DNA of 64,000 bases, taken from assembly GCA_046348995.1 (NCBI GenBank), contig JAXMDB010000004.1, forward strand, positions 1-64,000, written 5' to 3'. Position numbers and translations under genes: made by a program. The notes under the pieces were generated by a model, which ran no database searches, had not been told where the DNA came from, and saw nothing but the letters and a program-made list of their open reading frames with translations. The DNA comes from JANNSX01 sp046348995. Lineage in GTDB: Bacteria > Pseudomonadota > Alphaproteobacteria > Rhizobiales > Hyphomicrobiaceae. Every line of letters starts with the position of its first letter. The first letter of the stretch is position 1. Of this stretch, positions 26,041 through 34,577 are shown piece by piece.

Positions 26041-26481
26041 GAGCTACTCTTGTGGATCGGCATGCGCTTGATAGCGGATACGTGGCGCAAACGGCAATCG
26101 ATGGCAGGCTCGCAAGCTGCATGCGTCGGGCGGGCACTTTGCCCGTTGCGTAGGGGCGACCGGCGGTCGCCCGCCACACGGCGCGGCGCCAACCGCCTCT
26201 CCCCGTCGCAGCCGTTGCTGCGAACGGGGAGAGGGAAGGGTGAGGGGCAGCCGCTTGGTAGCAGGCCTGCCGAGCCGGGCTTGCGGGGTACGATTCTCGT
26301 TGGGAGACCCGCTGACCGATGTATCCCCCTGACCGGCAATTTGTGTGGAGCTGCCCCTCACCCTGCCCTCTCCCCATGGACACTTCGTGCCCATGGGGAG
26401 AGGCGGCTCCAACGCCGGCATCGTATCGTGGCGCGAAATCGGACGACCTGCCGATCGCCCCGCCCAAACCATCACCCACCC
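26041..26481. repeat. 441-bp repeat-rich gap between queA and tgt
   Basis: No gene seen. It contains a GTAGGGGCGACCGGCGGTCGCC palindrome at about 26151, a CCTCTCCCCGTCGCAGCCG-TTGCTGCGA-ACGGGGAGAGG hairpin at about 26200-26235, and a third hairpin CTCTCCCCATGG/CCATGGGGAGAG at about 26367-26402. These are the same families as in the islands at 22 kb and 55 kb. Confidence 0.7.
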
Positions 26482-27558
26482 TCACGCCCGAAACAGCAAA
26501 CTGGCATCCCCATACGAGTAGAACCGATAGCGCTCCCGAACCGCATGCGCGTAGGCCGCCTGCATAGTCTCGAGACCCGCGAATGCCGAAACCAGCATGA
26601 ACAGAGTCGAGCGCGGGAGGTGGAAATTCGTCATCAGCACGTCGACCGCTTTGAAGCGATAGCCGGGCGTGATGAAGATCGAGGTCTCGCCACGGAACGG
26701 ACGGATCACACCATCATCGCCGGTCGCCGACTCGAGCAGGCGAAGCGAGGTCGTGCCGACGGCGACGATGCGGGCGCCCTGCGCTCTGACGGCGTTGAGC
26801 GCTGCCGCTGTCGCCTCGCTCACCTCGCCCCACTCGGCATGCATCTTATGCCCGGCGGTGTCGTCGGCCTTCACCGGCAGGAACGTACCCGCTCCGACAT
26901 GCAGCGTGACGGTGTGGCGCGAAACGCCACGCTCCTCGAGCCGCGCTATAAGCTCCGGCGTGAAATGCAGCCCCGCCGTCGGCGCGGCAACTGCGCCTTC
27001 GCGGGCGGCAAACATTGTTTGGTAGTCGACGCGATCGCGCTCCTCGACCTCGCGCTTTCCCGCGATGTAGGGCGGCAACGGCACATGGCCTGCGGTCGCA
27101 ATCGCCTCGTCCAGATAGGCGCCCTGCAGATCGAAGGCGAGCGCGATCTCGCCGGCATCACCCTTGGCCGCCACCGTCGCGTCCAGCGTGCCGAGCAGAC
27201 AGACCTCGCCCGCGCCTTCCGCGCCGAAGCGGATGCGGTCGCCCACTTTCAGTCTCTTGCCCGGCCGCGCGAGGGCAAGCCATCGGCTATCGTCGAGCCG
27301 ATGCAGAAGATTGGCGTGGATGTGCGCGACCGATCCGTCGTCACGGGCGCGAATGCCCGAAAGCTCCGCCATCATCACGCGCGTATCGTTGACGACGAGC
27401 GCATCGCCAGGCTCGAGCAGATCGGGGAGGTCGCGGACGTGGGCGTCGGCGAGCTCACCGCCCCGCACGACGAGCAGCCGCGCCGCATCCCGCGGCGAGA
27501 CCGGATGCAGCGCGATCAGGTCATCCGGCAGCTCGAAATCGAACAGGTCGGTGCGCAT
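26482..27558 (-). CDS. queA: S-adenosylmethionine:tRNA ribosyltransferase-isomerase
   Basis: 358 residues, typical for QueA. Motifs include PRDAARLLVV, PGDALVVNDTRV, PTAGLHFT, HVGAGTFLPVK and the C-terminal TNFHLPRSTLFMLVSAF. It transfers the ribose part of S-adenosylmethionine to preQ1 in tRNA, the step after Tgt. The ATG at 27558 (MRTDLFDFELP) fits the family start; a frame upstream to 27609 is open without homology. Confidence 0.95.
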   Translation of the reverse strand: MRTDLFDFELPDDLIALHPVSPRDAARLLVVRGGELADAHVRDLPDLLEPGDALVVNDTRVMMAELSGIRARDDGSVAHIHANLLHRLDDSRWLALARPGKRLKVGDRIRFGAEGAGEVCLLGTLDATVAAKGDAGEIALAFDLQGAYLDEAIATAGHVPLPPYIAGKREVEERDRVDYQTMFAAREGAVAAPTAGLHFTPELIARLEERGVSRHTVTLHVGAGTFLPVKADDTAGHKMHAEWGEVSEATAAALNAVRAQGARIVAVGTTSLRLLESATGDDGVIRPFRGETSIFITPGYRFKAVDVLMTNFHLPRSTLFMLVSAFAGLETMQAAYAHAVRERYRFYSYGDASLLFRA

Positions 27559-27624
27559 GTCATTGAGGGTGTCGAGGGGGCGACCGTCATGGTCGCCCCG
27601 GCAAGACAACGCGGACGCTTGGGC

Positions 27625-28905
27625 CTAGATCCCCGCCAACGCTGTCTCGAGATCGGTGATGATGTCGGCCTTGTCCTCCAGACCAACGGAGAGACGGACG
27701 ACATCCGGCGCGGCGCCCGCGGCGGCGAGGTTCTCCTTCGGCACCTGGCTGTGCGTGGTGGATGCGGGATGAATGATGAGCGAGCGCGTGTCGCCGATGT
27801 TGGCGACGTGGCTGAACAGCTTCACGCTCGAGACGAGCTTGACGCCGGCGTCATAGCCGCCCTTGAGCCCGAAGGTGAAAACCGCGCCCGCGCCCTTGGG
27901 GCAGATCTTCTTGGCGAGCGCGTGGAACTTGTTGTCGGGCAGGCCGGCGTAGTTCACCCACGCGACCTTCGGGTGCTTCACCAGCCACTCGGCGACGGCT
28001 TGCGCATTCTCGCAGTGCCGCGCCATGCGCAGCGGCAGCGTCTCGATGCCGGTCTGGACGAGGAAGGCGTTCAAGGGCGCGATCGCGGGGCCGATGTCGC
28101 GCAGGCCGAGCACTCGGCAGGCGATGGCGAAGGCGAAGTTGCCGAAGGTCTCGCCGAGCTTCATGCCGTTATAAGAAGGATTGGGCTCCGACAGCGACGC
28201 GTACTTGCCCGACTTCATCCAGTCGAAGGTGCCGCAATCGACGATGAGGCCGGCGATCGAGTTGCCGTGGCCGCCGAGGAACTTCGTCGCCGAATGGACG
28301 ATGATATCGGCGCCGTGCTCCTTGGGCCGGCAGAGATAGGGCGTCGCCAGCGTGTTGTCGACGATGAGCGGCACGCCGGCCTTCTTGGCGACCGCCGCGA
28401 TGGCGGGCAGATCCATGACGATGCCACCGGGGTTGGCGATCGACTCGCAATAGATCGCCTTCGTCTTCGGCGTAACCGCCGCCTCGATGCTCTTGATGTC
28501 CGTCCCGTCGGCCCACTTCACGTGCCAGCCCATCTTCTTGAACGACTGGCCGAACTGGTTGATCGAGCCGCCGTAGAGCTGGCGGGTCGCGACGAACTCG
28601 TCGCCCGGCTCCATGAGCGTGTGGAAGACGAGGAACTGCGCGGCATGGCCCGAGGCCACCGCCAGCGCCGCCGTGCCGCCCTCGAGCGCCGCGATACGCT
28701 CCTCGAGCACGCCCTGCGTCGGGTTCATGATGCGCGTGTAGATATTGCCGAAGGCTTCGAGCGCGAACAGCGAGGCCGCGTGGGCCGCGTCGTTGAAGAC
28801 GTAGGACGTCGTCTGATAGATCGGCGTGGCGCGTGCACCTGTCGCCGGATCGGGCTTGGCACCGGCGTGGATCGCAAGCGTGTCGAATTTCGGGGCATTG
28901 GCCAT
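27625..28905 (-). CDS. metY: O-acetylhomoserine sulfhydrylase (aminocarboxypropyltransferase)
   Basis: 426 residues from the ATG at 28905. N-terminal FDTLAIHAGAKPDPATGARATPIYQTTSY is the family signature, and the PLP lysine is in HSATKFLGGHGN. It makes homocysteine (or methionine with methanethiol) from O-acetylhomoserine. A second start at 28926 has AGGA 6 bases upstream and would add seven residues. The 83-base leader does not match the SAM-II riboswitch I looked for. Together with cysK and metC it gives the region both transsulfuration and direct sulfhydrylation. Confidence 0.93.
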   Translation of the reverse strand: MANAPKFDTLAIHAGAKPDPATGARATPIYQTTSYVFNDAAHAASLFALEAFGNIYTRIMNPTQGVLEERIAALEGGTAALAVASGHAAQFLVFHTLMEPGDEFVATRQLYGGSINQFGQSFKKMGWHVKWADGTDIKSIEAAVTPKTKAIYCESIANPGGIVMDLPAIAAVAKKAGVPLIVDNTLATPYLCRPKEHGADIIVHSATKFLGGHGNSIAGLIVDCGTFDWMKSGKYASLSEPNPSYNGMKLGETFGNFAFAIACRVLGLRDIGPAIAPLNAFLVQTGIETLPLRMARHCENAQAVAEWLVKHPKVAWVNYAGLPDNKFHALAKKICPKGAGAVFTFGLKGGYDAGVKLVSSVKLFSHVANIGDTRSLIIHPASTTHSQVPKENLAAAGAAPDVVRLSVGLEDKADIITDLETALAGI

Positions 28906-28988
28906 GGGCGGGGGTTCCTCGGGCATGAAAATCCTGAGGCAGCTAAGGCGCCTGCAGCGCTTCCGTCAAGCTCGGGCCCGCCCCCGCC

Positions 28989-30239
28989 TCAGGCGTGCAG
29001 CACTTTGATTTCCCTCGGGCGGGTGGTGACGATACGGGCATCCTTCTCGCCGAACAGGAACGTGTCGATCGTTGCCGAAAGCCCGGTCTTATTGGGAGCG
29101 AAGAAATTGCACTCGTGGTTGACGGCGGTCATGGGCAGGAAACGCTCGCCAGGTTTGGAGATCGACAAATCGTAGATGAAGCTGCCGACCCAGTCGGGCG
29201 GGAAGGCGAGCCCGAACTCGTAGCCGCCGGACCAGTAGGACTCGTCCCAGATGCCTTGGTCGACATAGTAGTCGCGAAGCGCCTCGCAGAACTTCAGGAC
29301 CTCCAAGTTGGGCTTGAGCATCGGCTCGATGACGGCGGGGAACACACCGATCGAGCGATTGTGGATGTCGAGCGCCTCCTTCGGCGGCTCACCCACCCAG
29401 AAGCCGCGCGCCATGTTGACGTGATAGCGATTGTAGACGCCGCAGAGGTCGATGTTGACGCGCTCGCCCTTCTGGATCTTGCGGCGCGTCGCCAGCGGGT
29501 GCAGCGCGTTCGAGCGGAAGCCCGAGATGACCGGCGGGATGATGCCGGAGAACTCGCCACCCGCCTTCGTCATCGCCACGATGAGCACACCGAACACCTC
29601 GAGCTCGCTGACGCCCGGCGCAATCACCTGCTCGGCGGCCGCCATGCCGATCTCGGCGAGCTCGGCGGCCTTTTCCAGACACGCCATCTCGGCCGGCGAC
29701 TTGATATGGCGAGCCTGCTGGATGATGTGGGTCGCATCGACCACCTCGACGCCGGCGGCCTTGAAGCCCTCCTCGTAGCGCCGCGCGACCATCGGGTTCG
29801 GGCGATAGTTGTAGAGCTCGAGGCCGACACGGGCGCCGGGCTTCAACCAGCCGGCGGCTTTCAACTCCTGCAGGATGAAGGGCAGCCCATCGCGGCGGGA
29901 GCCGACGGGAAAGATCCGGATGTCGGGCGAGTGCGTGCCGATGTGGGCGAGGATCGCCTCCGACGGCGTCTCGAAATGCATGGTTTGATCGCGGTCGCGA
30001 TGGATAGCCAAACCGGAGGTCGGCGGGAACGCCTTGCCGGATTGCGCCTGATACCAATGCCCAGCGAAGCCTGACAGGTAGCAGATGCTCTCGGGAGCCA
30101 TCGCGAAGATCAGGTCGATCTTGGCCTCGTCCATGAGCCGGCGCACGCGGGTCAGCCGGTCGCGGTACTCTGTGGCCGGAAACGGCGCCTCGTTGTGATT
30201 GCGCGCATCCGCCAGCGCCTCCTGGAAATTACCCTTCAT
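28989..30239 (-). CDS. M24-fold (pita-bread) hydrolase, creatinase-like
   Basis: 416 residues. The N-terminal creatinase domain (YRDRLTRVRRLMDEAKIDLIF, CYLSGFAGHWYQ) and a C-terminal pita-bread domain are clear. The metal ligands of aminopeptidase P appear mostly lost: the Asp-x10-Asp pair reads NIDLCGVYNRYHVNMAR with Asn in second place, the GHG histidine region reads GGYEFGLAFPPDW, and the last Glu is ATIDTF. So a metal-free hydrolase like creatinase or ectoine hydrolase is more likely than a dipeptidase (inference). Confidence 0.8.
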   Translation of the reverse strand: MKGNFQEALADARNHNEAPFPATEYRDRLTRVRRLMDEAKIDLIFAMAPESICYLSGFAGHWYQAQSGKAFPPTSGLAIHRDRDQTMHFETPSEAILAHIGTHSPDIRIFPVGSRRDGLPFILQELKAAGWLKPGARVGLELYNYRPNPMVARRYEEGFKAAGVEVVDATHIIQQARHIKSPAEMACLEKAAELAEIGMAAAEQVIAPGVSELEVFGVLIVAMTKAGGEFSGIIPPVISGFRSNALHPLATRRKIQKGERVNIDLCGVYNRYHVNMARGFWVGEPPKEALDIHNRSIGVFPAVIEPMLKPNLEVLKFCEALRDYYVDQGIWDESYWSGGYEFGLAFPPDWVGSFIYDLSISKPGERFLPMTAVNHECNFFAPNKTGLSATIDTFLFGEKDARIVTTRPREIKVLHA

Positions 30240-30511
30240 GCCGATCTCCCTACTCCGCCTGGAGGCTCGATGATCGCGAGGGCGGAGAAGCGAAGCAAGC
30301 CTCGCGGAAGGTTGGCTGACCTACCGCAGCTGCGCACAAGCCCACGAAAGACAGGCTGGCCAACCAAAAAACCGCAGGGCTGTTCCGTGCGGAACTGCCG
30401 GAGCGCGCTGGCAGCCCTAAATCTTGGTCATGGCACGGACGGAATGCGAGAGCCAAGCCGCCCAAGCCAAACGTGAACCCAAGGCTCCAATAACAACTCA
30501 GGGAGATGACC

Positions 30512-30754
30512 ATGATGAAGAAGCTGATGATGACCGCGGGCGCGCTGGCTGTGGCGGCGACGATGGCGACGGCTCCGGCGCAGGCCGGCTATGGCGGCGG
30601 CGTGTACTTCGGCCACAAGGTCTACGTGACCTACAACAGCGGCTGCTACTGGCTGAAGAAGAAGGCGCTGCGCGCCGAGTACCGCGGCCAGTGGCACAAG
30701 GCCGAGTATTGGTGGGATCGCTACTGGGCCTGCAAGAACGGCTACGACTATTGA
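30512..30754 (+). CDS. Small secreted protein of unknown function
   Basis: 80 residues from the ATG at 30512, chosen because GGGAG lies 6 bases before it. A signal peptide ends near APAQA. The mature 55 residues are rich in Tyr, Trp and Lys (GCYWLKKKALR, WHKAEYWWDRYWACKNG) with two cysteines that could form one disulfide. Such small basic-aromatic secreted proteins are common in Hyphomicrobiales, with no known role. Confidence 0.78.
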   Translation: MMKKLMMTAGALAVAATMATAPAQAGYGGGVYFGHKVYVTYNSGCYWLKKKALRAEYRGQWHKAEYWWDRYWACKNGYDY

Positions 30755-30942
30755 TCTCTGACGGCTCGAAGCGCGCGGGTGGCGAAGCCGCCCGCGCGCC
30801 GGCCTCGGATGCCGTATCGGACGGCAAGCCCTCGACGGGTCGAAATCACTACACGCTGCCGCCTAAAGGCGCCGGCCGCCGCATCCTGGAGTGTGGCGTG
30901 CAAAGGCACCAGACGAGCGGTCAAGACAAGCGGAGACAACTC

Positions 30943-31665
30943 GTGCTCAGATCCTCACACATTCTCGTCTGCGATCCCGATGCCGTGACGGCGTCCGCGA
31001 TCGAGACCTATCTCATCGCCAACGGCTCCAAGGTCACCCTCGCCGAGGACGCCGAGCGCCTCGAGCGCATCGTCTCGACCGACATAGCGGATTTCTGCGT
31101 GCTCGATTTCGGGCTCGCCGGCGCCGATCCGCTGGCGTTGGCGCGGCGCCTCTCGGAGCACACGCGCATGGGCATCCTCATGATGACCCGCAGCGCCGAC
31201 CCCGTCGAGCGCATCTGCAGTCTCGAAGCCGGAGCGGACGATTGCCTGACGAAGCCGCTCGATCTGCGTGAGCTGGGGGCTCGGCTCAAGGCGATCCAGC
31301 GGCGGATGGGCAAGACGAGCGCGCCGATGCCGACGAGATCGATATCGGGCGACCTGCTCGCCTTCGGCTCCTGCCTGCTCGACATCGCCGCGCGCACGCT
31401 GCGCGATCCGCAAGGCCGGGTCTCGCAACTGACCGAGATGGAGATCGCGCTTTTGAAGATCTTCGTCGAGCACCCCAACCAGGCGCTCAATCGCGACGAG
31501 ATCGCCGAGCTCGCCTACGGCCGCACGTGGACACCGTTCGACCGCTCGCTCGACATCCGCATCTCGCGGCTTCGCCGCAAGATCGAGCGCGACCCGGCGC
31601 GGCCCGAGACGATCCTGACGGTGCGCGGGATCGGGTACCGGTACGAGGCGCGGGCGGTGGCTTGA
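30943..31665 (+). CDS. OmpR-family response regulator
   Basis: 240 residues from a GTG start at 30943 with CGGAG 7 bases upstream. The N-terminal receiver has an acidic start CDPDAV, a phospho-acceptor Asp in VLDFGLAG and the conserved Lys in TKPLDLREL. The C-terminal winged helix ends RISRLRRKIERDP and VRGIGYRYEA. No sensor kinase is adjacent, so it is an orphan here and its signal is unknown. Confidence 0.9.
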   Translation: MLRSSHILVCDPDAVTASAIETYLIANGSKVTLAEDAERLERIVSTDIADFCVLDFGLAGADPLALARRLSEHTRMGILMMTRSADPVERICSLEAGADDCLTKPLDLRELGARLKAIQRRMGKTSAPMPTRSISGDLLAFGSCLLDIAARTLRDPQGRVSQLTEMEIALLKIFVEHPNQALNRDEIAELAYGRTWTPFDRSLDIRISRLRRKIERDPARPETILTVRGIGYRYEARAVA

Positions 31666-31698
31666 TCGGAACAGCGGGGGCGGGTCGAAAGGCCTGCC

Positions 31699-32046
31699 CT
31701 ACGCGCCGTTAAGCGCATCGATGACCAGCAACGCCGCGTCGTCATCAACGCCGAATTGGGCGATCACATCGCGCCACCGGATCAGCACCGTCTCGATGTA
31801 GCTGGTCGAGCAGTTCCCGACCCTGAGCTGAATGACTTTGGGCGGTTGACCGCGAACCAAGCTCATGGCCTGGAAGTCGTTGTCTTTGGTGACCACGACC
31901 AGATCGCGGGCAGCAGCGAAATCCCATATCTGCCGATCGTCCGATGAGAGTTTCCCGTAGTCGAAGACGTGCAGCGATCCGGGATACACCGCGCTCAGCC
32001 GCGCGACCAACCGCGGCGAGAGATTCGCATCGAAGAGAAGCTTCAC
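31699..32046 (-). CDS. DUF5615-family PIN-like toxin
   Basis: 115 residues. The N-terminal LLFDANLSPRL and VVVTKDNDFQAM carry the clustered Asp residues of the PIN-like DUF5615 (Mut7-C related) fold. Proteins of this family pair with DUF433 antitoxins and are thought to be RNases. The start overlaps the stop of the upstream DUF433 gene by 4 bases, giving a classical antitoxin-first operon. Confidence 0.88.
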   Translation of the reverse strand: MKLLFDANLSPRLVARLSAVYPGSLHVFDYGKLSSDDRQIWDFAAARDLVVVTKDNDFQAMSLVRGQPPKVIQLRVGNCSTSYIETVLIRWRDVIAQFGVDDDAALLVIDALNGA

Positions 32047-32270
32047 GGGCCGCTTGCTGACATGAGACGCCGCTCACGGTCGGCGGCAAACGCGAGGCAA
32101 GCGCGAATATCCTCGCGCGTGAGATAGGGAAAATCGGCCAAGATCTCGTCCTCGCTCATTCCACCCGCGAGGTATTCGAGGATATCCGAAACCGTTACGC
32201 GGAGATCGCGGATGCAAGGCTTCCCGTTGCGCCTGCCTGGCTCGACCGTGATGATCTTGCTGTAGTCCAT
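32043..32270 (-). CDS. DUF433-family antitoxin
   Basis: 75 residues from the ATG at 32270. The motif KPCIRDLRVTVSDILEYLAGGMSEDEIL is the DUF433 helix-turn-helix signature, and FPYLTREDIRACLAFA follows. It should bind its own promoter and the DUF5615 partner. The -10 box ends only 7 bases before the ATG, so the mRNA is probably leaderless. Confidence 0.88.
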   Translation of the reverse strand: MDYSKIITVEPGRRNGKPCIRDLRVTVSDILEYLAGGMSEDEILADFPYLTREDIRACLAFAADRERRLMSASGP

Positions 32271-32277
32271 AGCGCCA

Positions 32278-32316
32278 ATACTAGAAGTCGTGCTTGTCGC
32301 GGTCAACGACAAGCAC
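32278..32316 (-). promoter_or_regulatory. Promoter and palindromic operator of the DUF433/DUF5615 pair
   Basis: On the minus strand TTGACC (32301-32306) is followed after 17 bases by TAGTAT (32278-32283), a good sigma-70 match. The -35 lies in the spacer of a perfect 10-bp inverted repeat GTGCTTGTCG/CGACAAGCAC (32290-32316), so a bound repressor would cover the promoter. The same palindrome could also act as the mmsA terminator. Confidence 0.7.
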
Positions 32317-32360
32317 TCTTTGAGCACATAGGCATGGCGTACAGAGTCTAACGCCAACCC

Positions 32361-33863
32361 CTACCGCATCGTCGGGATGACGAACTCGGCGCCTTCTTTG
32401 ACGCCGGACGGCCAGCGGCTCGTGACGGTTTTCGTGCGCGTATAGAAGCGGATCGAATCCGGCCCGTGCTGGTTCAAATCGCCGAAGCCTGAGCGCTTCC
32501 AGCCGCCGAAGGTGTGATAGGCGAGCGGCACCGGGATCGGCACGTTGACGCCGACCATGCCTATTCTGCACTTCGCCGCGAAGTCGCGCGCGGTATCGCC
32601 GTCGCGGGTGTAGATGGCGACACCGTTGCCGTACTCGTGGTCGTTCACGAGCTTGAGGCCTTCGGAATAGTCCTTCGCCCGCACGACCGAGAGCACCGGC
32701 CCGAAGATCTCCTCCTTGTAGATCTTCATGTCGGCGGTGACCCGGTCGAACAGGCAACCGCCCATGTAGAAACCGTTCTCGTAGCCCTGCATCTTGAAGC
32801 CACGGCCATCGACGACGAGCTTGGCGCCTTCCTTGACGCCAGCGTCGACGTAGCCGCGCACCCGGCCAACGGCTTCTTTCGTCACCAGCGGCCCGAAGTC
32901 CGCGCTCGGATCGGTCGATGGACCGATCTTCAAGCTCTCGACACGCGGGATGAGCTTCTCGATGAGTTGATCGGCGGTCTTCTCGCCGATCGGTACCGCG
33001 ACCGAGATCGCCATGCAGCGCTCGCCGGCCGAGCCGTAGCCCGCACCGATCAGCGCATCGACCGCCTGGTTCATGTCGGCGTCCGGCATGATGATCATGT
33101 GGTTCTTGGCGCCGCCGAAGCACTGGGCACGCTTACCCGACGCGGTCGCGCGGGCATAGACGTACTGCGCGATCGGCGTCGAGCCGACGAAGCCGACAGC
33201 CTGGATGTCTGGATCGTCCAACACCGCATCGACCGCCTCCTTGTCGCCGTTGACGACATTGAGGATGCCCGCCGGCAATCCCGCCTCGATCATCAGCTCG
33301 GCCAGCATGATCGGCACGGACGGATCGCGCTCGGACGGCTTCAGGATGAAGGCGTTGCCGCAGGCGATGGCGGGCGCGAACTTCCACATCGGGATCATGG
33401 CGGGGAAGTTGAACGGCGTGATGCCGGCGACGACACCCAACGGCTGGCGCATCGAGTACATGTCGATACCGGGACCGGCCGCGTCCGTGAACTCCCCCTT
33501 CATCAGATGCGGGATGCCGGTCGCGAACTCGGCGACCTCGAGACCGCGCTGGATGTCGCCTTTGGCATCCGCAATCGTCTTGCCGTGCTCGCGGGCGAGC
33601 TTGTCGGCGAGCTTGTCCATGTCGCGCACGAGCAGCGTCACGAATTTAGCCAATACACGTGCCCGGCGCTGCGGGTTCTCGGCACCCCAGGCGGGCTGCG
33701 CCGCGAGCGCGTTCTCGACCGCCGCCCTGACCTCGGCTTTGGAGGCGAGCGGAACTCTGGCGGCGACCTCTCCCGTCATCGGCCAGAATACGTCGGAGAA
33801 CCGTCCGGACTTACCCTTGACGTGCTTGCCGCCGATGAAATGCGAGAGCTCTTCCTGAGCCAT
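32361..33863 (-). CDS. mmsA: CoA-acylating methylmalonate-semialdehyde dehydrogenase
   Basis: 500 residues of the aldehyde dehydrogenase family. N-terminal HFIGGKHVKGKSGRF, the MmsA-type PFNFPAMIPMWKFAPAIACGN, VGFVGSTPIA and the catalytic Cys in GSAGERCMAIS are all present; IPVPLAYHTFGGWKRS is the typical end. It oxidises methylmalonate semialdehyde to propionyl-CoA in valine catabolism. The acyl-CoA dehydrogenase upstream fits the same pathway. Confidence 0.95.
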   Translation of the reverse strand: MAQEELSHFIGGKHVKGKSGRFSDVFWPMTGEVAARVPLASKAEVRAAVENALAAQPAWGAENPQRRARVLAKFVTLLVRDMDKLADKLAREHGKTIADAKGDIQRGLEVAEFATGIPHLMKGEFTDAAGPGIDMYSMRQPLGVVAGITPFNFPAMIPMWKFAPAIACGNAFILKPSERDPSVPIMLAELMIEAGLPAGILNVVNGDKEAVDAVLDDPDIQAVGFVGSTPIAQYVYARATASGKRAQCFGGAKNHMIIMPDADMNQAVDALIGAGYGSAGERCMAISVAVPIGEKTADQLIEKLIPRVESLKIGPSTDPSADFGPLVTKEAVGRVRGYVDAGVKEGAKLVVDGRGFKMQGYENGFYMGGCLFDRVTADMKIYKEEIFGPVLSVVRAKDYSEGLKLVNDHEYGNGVAIYTRDGDTARDFAAKCRIGMVGVNVPIPVPLAYHTFGGWKRSGFGDLNQHGPDSIRFYTRTKTVTSRWPSGVKEGAEFVIPTMR

Positions 33864-33964
33864 GACCGTGCCGTGCCTTTCCTGAGCGTGGGACCGAGCT
33901 ATGGGCAACGTATAGCCCCACGGCGTTTTTCCCGGCAAGGGCAGAGGCATGGTCAATCGCCGTC

Positions 33965-34435
33965 TCAGGCGGCCTCGGCCCGAGATTGCGTCGCGACCAT
34001 GGCTTCGGCGAAGCGCGCGCCGTCGATCTCGTGATGGAAAATGGCGTCGGCGGCGCCGGCTTGCTTGAGAGCCCGGGCACGCGGCCTTCCTCCCACGACA
34101 CCGATGACGACGACCGGGCCTCGATAGCCGCAGCGGCGCAGAATGGGGAGCACGCCGATGGCATCGTCCTGTGGTGGCAGGCGGTCCGTCAGGATGAGGA
34201 TGTCGGGCATTCCCGCCAACAATTGGTCGAGGCCGGCGCCGAGCGTGTGGGCGATCCCGACATGGATGTCGTAACCGTGCAGGAGCCGCAGCATGGCCTC
34301 GGCGAGTGAGGCCTCCGGAGTTTTCGGCGCAATCAGCAAGGCCTCCCTGACCGGCGACGTCCGCTGACACGTCCGCATCAGCACGCCGCGGCGGCGAAGG
34401 AAGCTCGGCGCAGGCGATGGGCGATAGACGGTCAT
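33965..34435 (-). CDS. CheY-like receiver-domain protein
   Basis: 156 residues from the ATG at 34435 (GGGGAG ribosome site, 5 bases). The central part reads DILILTDRLPPQDDAIGVLPILRR and VVVIGVVGG, resembling a receiver domain, with no output domain. The usual acidic pair at the start of the fold is not evident (ALLIAPKT), so phosphorylation is doubtful. It lies between two valine-catabolism genes on the same strand; a regulatory role there is inference. An upstream GTG at 34489 is possible. Confidence 0.7.
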   Translation of the reverse strand: MTVYRPSPAPSFLRRRGVLMRTCQRTSPVREALLIAPKTPEASLAEAMLRLLHGYDIHVGIAHTLGAGLDQLLAGMPDILILTDRLPPQDDAIGVLPILRRCGYRGPVVVIGVVGGRPRARALKQAGAADAIFHHEIDGARFAEAMVATQSRAEAA

Positions 34436-34577
34436 GGCAACTCCCCGAAAGCTGTTGTCAATCAGGGATTGCATATTTCGACGGGACACTCAAGCTATGG
34501 TTGCGGACGCCTATATGGACAACCGCTGTTCAGCGTGAGGCGTGCTCACCCGTTCGGGCTCCGGACGACGGCCGGAC

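Noticed and set aside
28906..28988. Possible SAM-II riboswitch upstream of the O-acetylhomoserine sulfhydrylase.
   Set aside because: The 83-base leader lacks the conserved SAM-II core and pseudoknot pattern I could recall; it overlaps the region just after the upstream gene's stop.
24976..29175. Plus-strand open frame of 1399 codons antisense to tgt, queA, the sulfhydrylase and part of the M24 gene.
   Set aside because: It is an artefact of GC-rich codon use. All four genes on the minus strand have clear family motifs, and the antisense protein is Arg/Asp/His-rich with no domain.
30424..30942. Upstream extension of the response regulator frame.
   Set aside because: It overlaps the small secreted protein in another frame; a GTG with a ribosome site at 30943 matches the receiver-domain start.
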